A stretch of 64,000 nucleotides of DNA from Ruegeria_C sp040830705 (GCA_040830705.1 JBFOME010000021.1:124001-188000), one strand, 5' to 3'; shown: positions 15,546 through 24,818, counted from the stretch's first letter. Program-made: numbers and translations. The notes: a model not told the origin generated them from the sequence alone.

Positions 15546-17729
15546 ATGAGCGATTCCAAGCGACGAAAGCCGCCTTTGGTTGCGGATAAGCGGTATTCGT
15601 CGGGAAGCAAACCGAAGCCGAAAAAGCGCGCGCCCGCCAAGAAGAAGCAGGCCACAAAGACAAGGCGGAAGCCGGCGCGGCGCACCTCAAAGCGTTCGGT
15701 GCGCAAGACCCGTGGCGGCATCATCGGGCTGTTTCAGCGCCTGTTTCGCTGGGTGTTCCGGCTGGTTTGGGGATTCACTTGGCGGGTCGGTCTCGTGGTC
15801 GGGCTGCTGATCGCGCTCGCGGTGGGCTATGTCTATACAACGCTTCCCGATCCGACCGATCTGCTTGACGGCCGCGCACGCGGGTCAGTGACCATGCTCG
15901 ATCGAGACGGGCGCGTCTTTGCCTGGCGCGGCGATCAATTTGGCGGCGCGATCACCGCCGACACGGTCTCGCCCTATCTCAAGAACGCCGTTGTCGCCAC
16001 CGAGGATAAACGATTCTACCGGCATTTCGGCATCAGCCCACGCGGCGTCGCAAGCGCGGTCAGCATCAACCTGCGCGAGGGCCGCGGCCCGCTTTCGGGC
16101 CATGGCGGGTCGACGATCACGCAGCAGACCGCAAAACTGCTCTGCCTCGGCGTGCCCTATGACCCGAAGGAATGGGAATCAGAGGCAGCCTATGAAAGCG
16201 ACTGCCGCCAGGGCTCGCTCTGGCGCAAAGCCAAAGAAGCGATTTACGCAATCGCGATGGAGGCCAAGTACTCCAAGGACGAAGTGCTGACCATCTATCT
16301 GAACCGCGCCTTTCTGGGGGCCGGTGCACGCGGGTTCGAGGCGGCCAGCCAGCGCTATTTCGGCAAATCCGCAGCCGAGGTCGATCCCGCCGAGGCGGCG
16401 ATGCTGGCCGGGCTGCTGGTGGCCCCGACCCGTTATGCGCCCACCAACAACCTCAAGCGCTCACAGGAACGCGCGCGGCTGATCGTCGGGTTAATGGAAA
16501 ACCAGGGATACCTGACCGCCGAGCAGGCCAACGAGGCGCGCGCCAATCCCGCGCGGCTGTCAGAAGCGGCCGCGGCCCGCGCGGGCGGCTACTTCGCCGA
16601 TTGGATCATGAGCGAACTGCCCGGCTTTTTCGGCGGCAACACCACCGAAGATGTGATCATCCGCACCACACTTGACCCGCGTATCCAGAATTCGGCCGAA
16701 GAGGCGATGCAGTTCGTATTCCAGGAAAAGGTCCGCGAAGGATCAAAGGCGCAGGCCGCCATCGTGGTGATGTCCGCAGATGGCGCGGTGCGGGCCATGG
16801 TTGGTGGGCGTGAGACCAAGGTCAACGGTGCCTTTAACCGGGCGACGCAGGCCAAGCGACAGACCGGATCCTCGTTCAAGCCCTTTGTCTATGCCACCGC
16901 ACTGGAGCTTGGATATTCGCCGCTCGATACGGTGGTGGATGAGCCCTATTGCATGAACATACCCGGTTCGGGCCAATGGTGCCCCAAGAACTATACCCAC
17001 AAGCATTATGGCCGGGTGTCGCTGACACGGGCGCTGAAGGATTCGCTGAACGTACCTGCCGTGAAAGTGTCTGAGATCGCGGGCCGCGACAAGGTTCAGC
17101 ACGTCGCCAGCGAGTTTGGCATCGACAACGAACTGGCAGACGGCCCGGCGCTGGCACTTGGCGCGTCGGAAAGTACGCTTCTGGAAATGACGGGGGCGTA
17201 TGCCGGCATTCTCAATGGCGGCTCCTCAGTGACACCATACGGGATGGAAAAGCTGACCCTATTGGGCGACAGCGAGTCGCTGATCGACAACACCGGCGGG
17301 ATCGGGGAACGCGTCATCCGAACCGAAGCCGCGCAGCAACTGATCTGGATGATGGAGAAAGTCGTCTCGGAAGGGTCTGGAAAACGCGCGCAACTGCCCG
17401 ACAGGCAGGCCGCAGGCAAGACCGGCACGACACAAGCCGCACGCGATGCCTGGTTCATCGGGTTCACTGCCGACTACGTGACCGGCGTCTGGATGGGATA
17501 TGATGACAACACGCCCTTGTCGGGCGTTACGGGCGGCGGCCTGCCCGCAGAGATCTGGCGCGAGACGATGATCCGCGTCAACGAAGGGATCGAGCCCAAA
17601 CCGTTGCCAATGGCGGAACCGGTAAAGCCCACCCGCGTCGCTGAACCCCGGCAACAGAAAAGGCGCAAAGGCGGCTTTGGTCAGGCAGTGGACAAATTGC
17701 TGAAGGACATCTTCGGTGGCAACCGATAA
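15546..17729 (+). CDS. mrcA: Class A penicillin-binding protein (PBP1A family)
   Basis: 727 residues. A very basic cytoplasmic N-terminal tail of about 60 residues (many Lys/Arg) precedes one membrane helix (about residues 75-98). The GT51 glycosyltransferase domain follows (VATEDKRFYRHFGISPRG; later GGSTITQQTAK). The transpeptidase domain has all three motifs: SSFK (SxxK), SLN, and KTGTT. It polymerises and cross-links peptidoglycan in the periplasm. The frame extends to 15453, but ATG 15546 gives the normal start. Monocistronic, ended by a hairpin. Confidence 0.95.
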   Translation: MSDSKRRKPPLVADKRYSSGSKPKPKKRAPAKKKQATKTRRKPARRTSKRSVRKTRGGIIGLFQRLFRWVFRLVWGFTWRVGLVVGLLIALAVGYVYTTLPDPTDLLDGRARGSVTMLDRDGRVFAWRGDQFGGAITADTVSPYLKNAVVATEDKRFYRHFGISPRGVASAVSINLREGRGPLSGHGGSTITQQTAKLLCLGVPYDPKEWESEAAYESDCRQGSLWRKAKEAIYAIAMEAKYSKDEVLTIYLNRAFLGAGARGFEAASQRYFGKSAAEVDPAEAAMLAGLLVAPTRYAPTNNLKRSQERARLIVGLMENQGYLTAEQANEARANPARLSEAAAARAGGYFADWIMSELPGFFGGNTTEDVIIRTTLDPRIQNSAEEAMQFVFQEKVREGSKAQAAIVVMSADGAVRAMVGGRETKVNGAFNRATQAKRQTGSSFKPFVYATALELGYSPLDTVVDEPYCMNIPGSGQWCPKNYTHKHYGRVSLTRALKDSLNVPAVKVSEIAGRDKVQHVASEFGIDNELADGPALALGASESTLLEMTGAYAGILNGGSSVTPYGMEKLTLLGDSESLIDNTGGIGERVIRTEAAQQLIWMMEKVVSEGSGKRAQLPDRQAAGKTGTTQAARDAWFIGFTADYVTGVWMGYDDNTPLSGVTGGGLPAEIWRETMIRVNEGIEPKPLPMAEPVKPTRVAEPRQQKRRKGGFGQAVDKLLKDIFGGNR

Positions 17730-17751
17730 GGCCCCACGTTTGCGGGGCCTT
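17728..17751. terminator. Intrinsic terminator after the PBP gene
   Basis: The stem AAGGCCCC / GGGGCCTT with an 8-nt loop overlaps the PBP stop codon and is followed by TTTG on the rightward strand. It probably also stops leftward mlaAC transcripts. Confidence 0.7.
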
Positions 17752-17773
17752 TGTCAGGGCTTGTGGCTGTGGC

Positions 17774-18382
17774 TTACCCGGCTTTGGGCAAGTCCTTGAT
17801 CAGTTGGTCCAGGTTGCCCCTGCGCTGATCCAGCATCGCGCCAATCTCGGTGCGCTCGGTCAGCAACAGATTCACGCCTTCGATGAACATGTTGAAGAAC
17901 TTCTCGCTGCCAGACTTGTCTGACACGAGGAACGTAACCTCGAACGGTGCCTGCCCTTGAAGGTAGGCGGTGCTTCTGATCTCGTAACCTGCCTTGATCT
18001 TGCGGGTGGATTTCACCTCGACCCGACCCCCGATAAATTCACGGAAGCGGCGCCCGTATTTGCGCGAGATATAGCTTTGAAACGCCTTGGTGAATGACCG
18101 CAACTGCGACTTAGAGGCGGTGCGGGCATCGGGGCCCAGCGCATAGCGCGCCATAATCGGCACATCGGCATAGCGCACGAAAATGCGTTCAAAATCCTTG
18201 ATCATCGCACTCTCAGACTTACCCGAGGCGATAACCTGATTGATGTTGGCCACAACTTCATCGACCAACGCGCGAGCGCTTTGTTCGGTTAGTGCCAATG
18301 CAGGCATTGGCACCAGCCCGGCACCCAGACCAGCCATCGCGGTCATGACAAAGGAACGGCGGGAAATCGTATTACTGCGCAT
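17774..18382 (-). CDS. mlaC: MlaC/Ttg2D-type phospholipid-binding protein
   Basis: 202 residues. ATG 18382 is chosen because GAGGA lies 5 nt upstream and it yields a proper leader; the open frame extends further. The leader contains a twin-arginine motif (SRRSFVMTAMAGLG). The mature part is the toluene-tolerance/MlaC fold (FVRYADVPIMARYALG, GYEIRSTAYLQGQ). MlaC shuttles phospholipids across the periplasm between MlaA and the MlaFEDB inner-membrane transporter, which is not in this window. The start overlaps the mlaA stop by 11 nt. Confidence 0.93.
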   Translation of the reverse strand: MRSNTISRRSFVMTAMAGLGAGLVPMPALALTEQSARALVDEVVANINQVIASGKSESAMIKDFERIFVRYADVPIMARYALGPDARTASKSQLRSFTKAFQSYISRKYGRRFREFIGGRVEVKSTRKIKAGYEIRSTAYLQGQAPFEVTFLVSDKSGSEKFFNMFIEGVNLLLTERTEIGAMLDQRRGNLDQLIKDLPKAG

Positions 18383-19184
18383 AGGGGTCCTCATACGGGT
18401 CGTCATACACATCCGTCCCCGTCTCGAACTCGGCATAGGGATCGGCATAGAGGTCTAAGGTAGAACCGCTGCCGCTGTTCGCAAGCTCAAACCGGCGGTT
18501 TTGAAGATAGATCAACCGCGCCTGCGCATAGCTGTCGGCGCTACCGTAAAGGATCGAATCGACGGTATCCGAGAAATTGCCGCGATCACCCATACGGCGC
18601 AGGACCTCGGCATAGACACCAATATTCTCGACCGGTCGGACGATGCCGAACCCCAGAGGGTTGGTGAATGCGTTGGTCACAACGCCCACCGCATCACGCG
18701 TGGTGCTGGGACCGTAAAGCGGCAGTTCCACGTATGCTCCCTCGCCAAAGCCCCAAACATGGAGGGTTTCGCCAAAATTCGTATCGACACGCGGAATATT
18801 CATCTCGGAGGCCGGGTCAAAAAAGCCAGCGAGGCCATAGGTCGTGTTCAGCAGAAACCGGCCCACCGCGATACCTGCTTCGCGAGGGTTGCCCTGTAGC
18901 AGGTAGTCCAGCGCCTGACCGGGATAAGACAGGTTTTCGGCGAAATTGCTGAAACCGGTCACCACCGGCGCCGGAACAACCGCGACATAGCCCTTTGAGG
19001 CGGGCCGGAAAATGGCCTTGTCGACACCCCGGTTGAACGCATGGATAGAGCGGTTGGTGTTCTCGTAGGGGTCGAATATCTCGCCCCGAGCCCGCTGCTC
19101 TGGTGTTTGTGTCGCGCAGGCCGCCACGAACAAGGCCAGCATCAGCGCGCAAAGCAGCCGACAGGAAGAAGGCAAGTAACGCAT
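18372..19184 (-). CDS. mlaA: MlaA (VacJ) outer-membrane lipoprotein
   Basis: 270 residues with a lipoprotein signal peptide and lipobox LFVAAC. The mature protein begins with the VacJ hallmark (FDPYENTNRSIHAFNRGVDK) and contains FLLNTTYGLAGFFDPAS. It removes mislocalised phospholipids from the outer leaflet of the outer membrane and passes them to MlaC, encoded next. The start at ATG 19184 is set by the signal peptide; the upstream open frame to 19496 is not supported. The C-terminus is acidic and rich in Asp/Tyr (YDDPYEDPYAQ). Confidence 0.95.
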   Translation of the reverse strand: MRYLPSSCRLLCALMLALFVAACATQTPEQRARGEIFDPYENTNRSIHAFNRGVDKAIFRPASKGYVAVVPAPVVTGFSNFAENLSYPGQALDYLLQGNPREAGIAVGRFLLNTTYGLAGFFDPASEMNIPRVDTNFGETLHVWGFGEGAYVELPLYGPSTTRDAVGVVTNAFTNPLGFGIVRPVENIGVYAEVLRRMGDRGNFSDTVDSILYGSADSYAQARLIYLQNRRFELANSGSGSTLDLYADPYAEFETGTDVYDDPYEDPYAQ

Positions 19185-19458
19185 TTTTTCTTTGTCCGCT
19201 CGAATGGTTCCGAATTTTATTAGCGAAAGAAACGCAGCCCCGCAAACGGGCGTTTCACGCACACATAGTTGATCTGAGAGGAATTTGAAACCGGGTTGCC
19301 GAAAACGTGCACGCGGGCCCGTCGCAGTTGGACTTTCCCGCCTGTCTGTGGCCCGCACCGCGCGATTTCCCGCGTGTCGGCTGCCTTTTTCGGGCTTTCC
19401 ACGATGCCGCATCGCCGCTAGCGTCCGGCCAAACCCTGCAACAGGAGGAACACGGATC
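19185..19458. other. Divergent intergenic region between mlaA and ridA
   Basis: About 270 bp containing the divergent promoters of mlaAC and the ridA operon. Open frames cross it, but they are extensions of the two genes with no ribosome-binding sites of their own. I find no convincing RNA gene or repeat. Confidence 0.5.
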
Positions 19459-19917
19459 ATGAGTTTCGCTGAAAAACTGCAAAGCCTAGGCGTCACTTTG
19501 CCGGACGCGCCCGCACCGGCAGCAAACTATGTACCTTTCGTCAAAACCGGCAACACGGTCTATGTGTCGGGCCAGATCTCGATGAACGAGGACGGCATGA
19601 TCATCGGCAAGCTGGGCGACGACATGAGCGTCGAGGCAGGCGCAGAGGCCGCACGCGCCTGTGCGATCAACCTGCTGGCACAGGTCAAAGCCGCCTGCGA
19701 CGGTGATATCGACCGTCTGAAGCGCGTGGTCAAGCTGACCGGTTTCGTCAATTCGACGGTCGATTTCGGTGACCAGCCAAAGGTAATCAACGGCGCCTCG
19801 GACTTCATGGTCGAGGCATTGGGCGATGCGGGACGGCACTCACGATCAGCTGTCAGCGCGGCATCGCTGCCCTTTGGCGTGGCGGTCGAAATTGAAGGCA
19901 TTTTCGAGGTCAGCTGA
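19459..19917 (+). CDS. RidA/YjgF-family protein
   Basis: 152 residues of the longer RidA subgroup, with VYVSGQISMN and SRSAVSAASLPFGVAVEIE as family blocks. Archetypal RidA deaminates reactive 2-aminoacrylate and other enamines/imines; this subgroup's substrate is less certain. ATG 19459 follows AGGAGGA by a good spacing, so the upstream open frame is not used. The stop overlaps the ATG of the glycerophosphodiesterase gene by 1 nt. First gene of a rightward four-gene group. Confidence 0.92.
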   Translation: MSFAEKLQSLGVTLPDAPAPAANYVPFVKTGNTVYVSGQISMNEDGMIIGKLGDDMSVEAGAEAARACAINLLAQVKAACDGDIDRLKRVVKLTGFVNSTVDFGDQPKVINGASDFMVEALGDAGRHSRSAVSAASLPFGVAVEIEGIFEVS

Positions 19918-20687
19918 TGCGCCCCGACTTACCAGCTGCCTTTCTGGGTGCGCCGATCACGCATCGGGCCTTGCATGATATCAGCCAAGGGCGCCCGGAA
20001 AACAGCCGGGCCGCGATCCGGGCCGCGATCACCGCAGGTTATGGTATCGAGATTGACCTGCAACTAACGCAGGATGATCAGGCCATGGTGTTTCACGACT
20101 ATGAGCTAGACCGCCTCGCGGGCCAGCAAGGCAAGATCCGATCACTGGTCGCGGCAGAGGCCAGCGCCACGCCGCTCTTGCACGGCGATGGCGAAGGTAT
20201 CCCAGGGCTGCCGGAAGTTCTGGAACTTGTCGCAGGCCAAGTGCCGCTACTGATCGAGTTGAAGGACCAGGATGGCGGCATGGGGCCAGACGTAGGCCCT
20301 CTCGAACAGGCGGTGGCGGCGGCCTTGGCAGACTATTCCGGGCCTGTGGCGGTGATGTCGTTCAACCCGCACAGCGTCGCCGAGATGGCACGACTGGCGC
20401 CCGATGTTCCCCGCGGGCTCGTGACCTGTTCATATCGTCCGGGGGCTGAACCTGCGTCGGCAGCGACTTGCGACCGCCTCCGCGAGATTCCGGATTTCGA
20501 TTCGGTACAGGCCAGTTTCATCAGCCATCAGGTGTCGGATCTTGACCGACCCCGGGTGGCCGAGCTCAAGGCCCAAGGAGTACCGATCTTGTGCTGGACA
20601 GTGCGCAGCCCGGAGCAAGAGGCAGAAGCCCGCGCAGTGGCCGATAATGTAACATTCGAGGGGTATCTGGCCTCTCATCCCGCTTGA
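19917..20687 (+). CDS. Glycerophosphodiester phosphodiesterase family protein
   Basis: 256 residues, a GDPD TIM barrel. HRALHD and ENSRAAIRAAI, the metal-binding EIDLQLTQDD, the second catalytic His in VFHDYELDRL and the acidic LIELK strand are present. It cleaves glycerophosphodiesters to glycerol-3-phosphate and an alcohol. There is no signal peptide, so it is probably cytoplasmic. Coupled to ridA by a 1-nt TGATG overlap; the acyltransferase follows after 46 bp. Confidence 0.9.
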   Translation: MRPDLPAAFLGAPITHRALHDISQGRPENSRAAIRAAITAGYGIEIDLQLTQDDQAMVFHDYELDRLAGQQGKIRSLVAAEASATPLLHGDGEGIPGLPEVLELVAGQVPLLIELKDQDGGMGPDVGPLEQAVAAALADYSGPVAVMSFNPHSVAEMARLAPDVPRGLVTCSYRPGAEPASAATCDRLREIPDFDSVQASFISHQVSDLDRPRVAELKAQGVPILCWTVRSPEQEAEARAVADNVTFEGYLASHPA

Positions 20688-20733
20688 CCCGCTTCAGCGG
20701 GAACCCAGATAGACACGAAGGTTCGGAGGGCTG

Positions 20734-21921
20734 ATGGATCAGGCGCAGGTCGAAGTTCGGGTTCTCGGGTCCCTGTCGCAGGTGGCGGCAGCGGAATGGG
20801 ATGCCTGCGCCTGCCCCGAAGCTACGGACGGTGGACGTCCCTATGATCCGTTCACGACTCACAGGTTCCTGTCAGCGTTGGAAGACAGCGGATCGGTGGG
20901 GCCAGGCACCGGCTGGCAGCCGCGATATCTGACGGTGCAACTGGATGGGCAAATGATCGCGGCGGCACCGATGTACGCCAAGTCGCACAGCCAGGGCGAG
21001 TATATCTTCGACCATAACTGGGCCCATGCCTATGAACATGCAGGCGGGCGCTATTATCCGAAATTGCAGATCGCGGCCCCATTCACACCTGCCACCGGTC
21101 GCCGGTTTCTGACCCGACCGGGATACGAAACGATCGGCATCTCTGCCCTAACCCAGGGTGCGGTGCAGCTTGCGTCGGAAAACGATATCTCATCGCTGCA
21201 TGTCACCTTCTGCACCGAGGCTGAGGCTGAAGCAGGCACGCAAATGGGCCTGATGCGGCGCACGACCCAGCAATTCCATTGGATCAATGACGGCTACGCC
21301 GATTTCGATGGATTTCTTGCTGCGCTGTCTTCGCGCAAACGCAAGACCCTGCGCAAGGAGCGCAGGCAGGCACAGGGGTTTGGCGGCGAGATCCGTACCT
21401 ATACAGGCGCCGCGCTGCGGCCCGAGCATTGGGATGCGTTCTGGACCTTCTACCAGGACACCGGCGCCCGAAAATGGGGCTCTCCTTATCTGACTCGGCA
21501 GTTCTTTGATCTGGCGCATGAAACGATGGCTGATGACATCGCGTTGGTCTTTGCCAAACGCGGCGGCATTCCCGTTGCCGGTGCGTTGAATTTCATCGGT
21601 CGTGAGACTCTATTCGGGCGTTATTGGGGCTGTATCGAACATCACCCCTGCCTGCATTTCGAGCTGTGCTATTATAGGGCCATCGACCTGGCGATCGCCC
21701 ATGGCCTGAAGCGGGTCGAAGCGGGCGCGCAGGGTGAACACAAACTGGCGCGCGGGTATCTTCCGACCCAGACCCACTCGCTGCATTGGGTCGGGGACCC
21801 GAACTTCGCCGATGCCATCGCGCGCTATCTCGACGCCGAGCGCGAGGCAATCGGAGAAGAGATTGAGCTGCTGACTGAGTATGGCCCGTTCAGAAAACCA
21901 GATGTGGAGGAACAGCAATGA
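20734..21921 (+). CDS. FemAB/GNAT-like N-acyltransferase (COG3146 type)
   Basis: 395 residues of a conserved proteobacterial family of predicted N-acyltransferases with a GNAT/FemAB-like fold. Visible blocks are LSSRKRKTLRKERRQAQG, FYQDTGARKWGSPYL and EAGAQGEHKLARGYLP, all conserved in the family. No substrate is established that I know of. The gene starts after GGAGG and its stop overlaps the phhB start by 4 nt, indicating coupled translation. Confidence 0.85.
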   Translation: MDQAQVEVRVLGSLSQVAAAEWDACACPEATDGGRPYDPFTTHRFLSALEDSGSVGPGTGWQPRYLTVQLDGQMIAAAPMYAKSHSQGEYIFDHNWAHAYEHAGGRYYPKLQIAAPFTPATGRRFLTRPGYETIGISALTQGAVQLASENDISSLHVTFCTEAEAEAGTQMGLMRRTTQQFHWINDGYADFDGFLAALSSRKRKTLRKERRQAQGFGGEIRTYTGAALRPEHWDAFWTFYQDTGARKWGSPYLTRQFFDLAHETMADDIALVFAKRGGIPVAGALNFIGRETLFGRYWGCIEHHPCLHFELCYYRAIDLAIAHGLKRVEAGAQGEHKLARGYLPTQTHSLHWVGDPNFADAIARYLDAEREAIGEEIELLTEYGPFRKPDVEEQQ

Positions 21922-22211
21922 CCGAACGCCTGAGCGACGAAACACGCGGCCCTCTGCTGCAACCCCTGTTCGACAATGGCTGGACAATGATCGAAGATCG
22001 CGACGCCATCACCAAAACCTTCATCTTCGACAATTTCGTTGATGCTTTCGGATGGATGGCCAAGGCGGCGATCTGGGCCGAGAAATGGAACCATCACCCT
22101 GAATGGAGCAATGTCTACAAAACCGTCGAAGTGGTGTTGACCACGCATGACGTTGACGGCTTGTCGTCGCTGGACGCCAAGCTGGCGCGAAAGATGGATT
22201 CGCTGATCTGA
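21918..22211 (+). CDS. phhB: 4a-hydroxytetrahydrobiopterin dehydratase
   Basis: 97 residues, full length, with the pterin-carbinolamine-dehydratase motif (EKWNHHPEWSNVYKTVEVVLTTH). It regenerates the pterin cofactor after aromatic hydroxylation and can act in pterin salvage. No phenylalanine hydroxylase gene lies nearby, so its partner enzyme is elsewhere or its role is cofactor repair. Last gene of the ridA group; a strong terminator follows. Confidence 0.95.
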   Translation: MTERLSDETRGPLLQPLFDNGWTMIEDRDAITKTFIFDNFVDAFGWMAKAAIWAEKWNHHPEWSNVYKTVEVVLTTHDVDGLSSLDAKLARKMDSLI

Positions 22212-22229
22212 GGCAATCGCAGGGCAAAA

Positions 22230-22263
22230 AAGAAGCCGGGCGCAAACCAGCGCCCGGCTTCTT
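22230..22263. terminator. Bidirectional intrinsic terminator
   Basis: A perfect 14-bp stem around GAAGCCGGGCGC with a 6-nt loop separates the convergent phhB and EF-hand genes. Runs of A on the left and T on the right provide U tracts for both directions. Confidence 0.9.
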
Positions 22264-22281
22264 TTGTTCCAGGGGGTGGAG

Positions 22282-22647
22282 TCAGTTCAACTGACCGTCG
22301 CCATCCTTGTCAGCTGCGGTGAAGTCCTTGGTCATCTGGTCAGACATCTCGGATTTCGAGACCTTGCCGTCACCATTCGCATCAGTGCTGGACATGTGCT
22401 CGCCCGCACCTGCTGCGCTCAGTTCCGCCGCGCTCAGGCTACCGTTATTGTCGGTATCCATTTGATCAAAAGCGTAGTTGGAAAAATCCTGATACTCGGA
22501 TCGGGAAACAGCACCGTCGCCATCCTTGTCGATAGCGGCAAGGCTGGCCTCGCCAATTTCAGCTGTCTCAGCCGATGCGATTCCGCCCAGACCCAGCGCG
22601 ATGCCGGTCAGAAAGACTTTGCTCAGTGTCACTTTGCATAGTGTCAT
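22282..22647 (-). CDS. Secreted EF-hand calcium-binding protein
   Basis: 121 residues with a signal peptide ending near ASAETAEI. Four EF-hand loops are visible: DKDGDGAVSRSE, DTDNNGSLSAAE, DANGDGKVSKSE and a final DKDGDGQLN that ends with the protein, so the last loop lacks its terminal Glu. It is probably a periplasmic or outer-membrane calcium buffer or sensor. ATG 22647 follows AGGAGG by 8 nt. It is 13 bp downstream of a small lipoprotein gene and likely co-transcribed with it. Confidence 0.85.
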   Translation of the reverse strand: MTLCKVTLSKVFLTGIALGLGGIASAETAEIGEASLAAIDKDGDGAVSRSEYQDFSNYAFDQMDTDNNGSLSAAELSAAGAGEHMSSTDANGDGKVSKSEMSDQMTKDFTAADKDGDGQLN

Positions 22648-22660
22648 GTCCTTGTCCTCC

Positions 22661-22909
22661 TTATCCGCATGCATAGCGGTTGCCCGCCACGGCACCTGTA
22701 CCGGCGCCTGCCGCGGTCAGGATGGTTTGTCCCGTCCCGCCGCCGAATTGACTGCCGATGGCACCGCCGATGAGCGCACCGCCAAGCGAGCCGCTGAGAC
22801 AGGCAATCTCGTGTTCGCGTTGCCGCTGCTGTTCGGGTGTTGCCGCAGGTCCGCAGGCCTGCAATACGCCCATACCGAGCATTGAAATGATAGCCAGCGT
22901 TCGATTCAT
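22661..22909 (-). CDS. Small glycine-zipper lipoprotein
   Basis: 82 residues. The lipobox GVLQAC follows a short signal peptide. The mature protein has a Gln/Arg-rich patch, then a glycine-zipper stretch (GSLGGALIGGAIGSQFGGG and TAAGAGTGAVAGN) that could insert in or line the outer membrane. The frame is open far upstream, but ATG 22909 has GGGAGG at good spacing. Probably in an operon with the EF-hand gene. The function is unknown; a structural envelope role is a guess from the fold class. Confidence 0.75.
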   Translation of the reverse strand: MNRTLAIISMLGMGVLQACGPAATPEQQRQREHEIACLSGSLGGALIGGAIGSQFGGGTGQTILTAAGAGTGAVAGNRYACG

Positions 22910-23024
22910 GTCATTTGACCTCCCGTGCTGTTGAACAAAGAACAGCCCTTTCGCGCGACAGGCAAGCCAATTGACGGGAAACAGGCGCATTTCTGCCCCT
23001 GTCCCCTGAAAATTAATCTCGCGT

Positions 23025-23510
23025 TTACATTTCTTCCAGAAGGGCCTCACCGGCCGAGGTTTCGCAAACGCCCGGGTTATCCTCGACATGCAGCGCCACA
23101 ACCTTGCCGTCCTCAACCAGCATCGCGTAGCGCTTTGACCGTGCGATCAGCCCGGCGGGCGGCGCGTCAAAACGCATGCCGATCGCGTCGGTAAAGGCGC
23201 ACTCGGCGTCGGCCAGCATGGTCAGGCCAGCCTCGGTCGCGCCGGTCGCCTCTCCCCAGGCACTCATCACAAACGGGTCATTCACTGACACGCAGATGAT
23301 CTCGTCGACACCTTTTTCGTCAAAACCCGCCTTGGTGCGAATAAAGCTGGGCACATGGGCCGAACTGCAGGTCGGCGTATAGGCCCCGGGCACCGCAAAC
23401 ACCACGACCTTGCGCCCGTTGATCTTGTCAGACATGGCCACCGCCTCGGGCCCTTCGGCCCCGATACGGGTCATGGTTGCGTCGGGCAGGGTATCACCAA
23501 CTGAAATCAT
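23025..23510 (-). CDS. Peroxiredoxin, Prx5/AhpE-like subfamily
   Basis: 161 residues with the Prx5-type active site (VPGAYTPTCSSAHVPSF; peroxidatic Cys in TPTC) and a second Cys in NPGVCETS. It reduces hydrogen peroxide and alkyl hydroperoxides, usually with glutathione/glutaredoxin or thioredoxin. No signal peptide. ATG 23510 is chosen for the conserved protein start; GGAAAAG lies just upstream. It is divergent from the ferredoxin reductase-like gene with 96 bp between them. Confidence 0.93.
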   Translation of the reverse strand: MISVGDTLPDATMTRIGAEGPEAVAMSDKINGRKVVVFAVPGAYTPTCSSAHVPSFIRTKAGFDEKGVDEIICVSVNDPFVMSAWGEATGATEAGLTMLADAECAFTDAIGMRFDAPPAGLIARSKRYAMLVEDGKVVALHVEDNPGVCETSAGEALLEEM

Positions 23511-23606
23511 CGTCTTTTCCTTTTGGTTGGATTTGCGGAACGTCGCATGCTTGCATATAGCTGGGCGCAGACGTGATACCATCATTATCGGATCGGGCGA
23601 GGAAAA

Positions 23607-24818
23607 ATGAGCCATATTGTCGTGATCGGCGCAGGCCAGGCAGGATCGTCGCTGGTGGCCAAGCTGCGCAAGGACGGATTCGACGGGGACATTACACTGA
23701 TTGGGGCCGAACCCATCCTGCCATATCAACGCCCGCCCCTATCCAAGGCCTATCTTCTGGGCGAGTTGGAGAAGGAGCGGCTGTTTCTGCGGCCTGAGAG
23801 CTTTTACGTCGAGAACAAGATCGCCCTCAAGCTGGGCCAGCACGTCAAAGCAATCGACCCAGTAGCAAAAACCGTGACGCTGGAGGGTGAAACGCTACAC
23901 TATGATCAACTGGCGCTCACCACCGGATCGCATCCGCGCCGCCTGCCCGCGGCGATTGGCGGCGATCTGGATGGCGTGCATGTGGTGCGTGACCATGCAG
24001 GGATCGACGAAATGGCCCCCGCGTTGCGCGAGCACGCACAAGTGCTTATCGTGGGCGGCGGCTATATCGGGCTTGAGGCCGCGGCGGTTTGCGCCAAGAA
24101 GGGCGTGAAAGTGACGCTGGTCGAGATGGCCGACCGCATCCTGCAACGGGTCGCCGCGCCCGAGACAAGCGATTATTTCCGCACCCTGCATACCGGTCAC
24201 GGCGTTGATATCCGCGAGGGTGTCGGGCTCGACCAACTGGTTGGCGAGGCTGGCAAGGTGACCGGTGCGATCCTCTCCGACGGGTCGCAGATCGCAGTGG
24301 ATTTTGTGGTTGTCGGCGTTGGAATCACTCCGGCCGCGGAGCTGGCTGAGGCAGCGGGGCTAACGCTCGATAATGGCATTCACACCGACGACTTTGGCCG
24401 CACCTCGGATCCGAATATCTGGGCAGCAGGCGATTGCGCCTCGTTCCCACACCAAGGTGCGCGGATCAGACTAGAAAGCGTTCCGAACGCCATCGACCAG
24501 GCAGAGATCGTTGCTGCCAACATGCTGGGTGCCGCGAAACCTTACGTCGCGCAGCCCTGGTTCTGGTCAGATCAGTATGACGTGAAACTGCAGATCGCCG
24601 GTCTGAACACAGGTTACGATAGCGTGGTCACCCGCGACGGCGGAGGCCAAACAAAGTCCTTCTGGTATTATCGCGGCGATCAGCTTGTGGCGGTGGACGC
24701 GATGAATGACCCGCGCGCCTATATGGTCGGCAAACGGCTGATCGACATGGGCAAGACCGCCGATCCCGCCATTGTCGCCGACCCTGATTCCGATCTGAAA
24801 CCACTGTTGAAAGCGTGA
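23607..24818 (+). CDS. FAD-dependent ferredoxin/rubredoxin reductase-type oxidoreductase
   Basis: 403 residues of the BphA4/ThcD/CamA type. The FAD dinucleotide fold begins IVVIGAGQAGSSLVAKLR, the NADH-binding fold has ILIVGGGYIGLEAAAVCA, and the second FAD contact is WAAGDCASFPH. It moves electrons from NAD(P)H to a [2Fe-2S] ferredoxin or similar protein, usually feeding an oxygenase. No ferredoxin or oxygenase lies beside it here. The stop overlaps the GTG start of rsmD by 4 nt. Confidence 0.92.
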   Translation: MSHIVVIGAGQAGSSLVAKLRKDGFDGDITLIGAEPILPYQRPPLSKAYLLGELEKERLFLRPESFYVENKIALKLGQHVKAIDPVAKTVTLEGETLHYDQLALTTGSHPRRLPAAIGGDLDGVHVVRDHAGIDEMAPALREHAQVLIVGGGYIGLEAAAVCAKKGVKVTLVEMADRILQRVAAPETSDYFRTLHTGHGVDIREGVGLDQLVGEAGKVTGAILSDGSQIAVDFVVVGVGITPAAELAEAAGLTLDNGIHTDDFGRTSDPNIWAAGDCASFPHQGARIRLESVPNAIDQAEIVAANMLGAAKPYVAQPWFWSDQYDVKLQIAGLNTGYDSVVTRDGGGQTKSFWYYRGDQLVAVDAMNDPRAYMVGKRLIDMGKTADPAIVADPDSDLKPLLKA

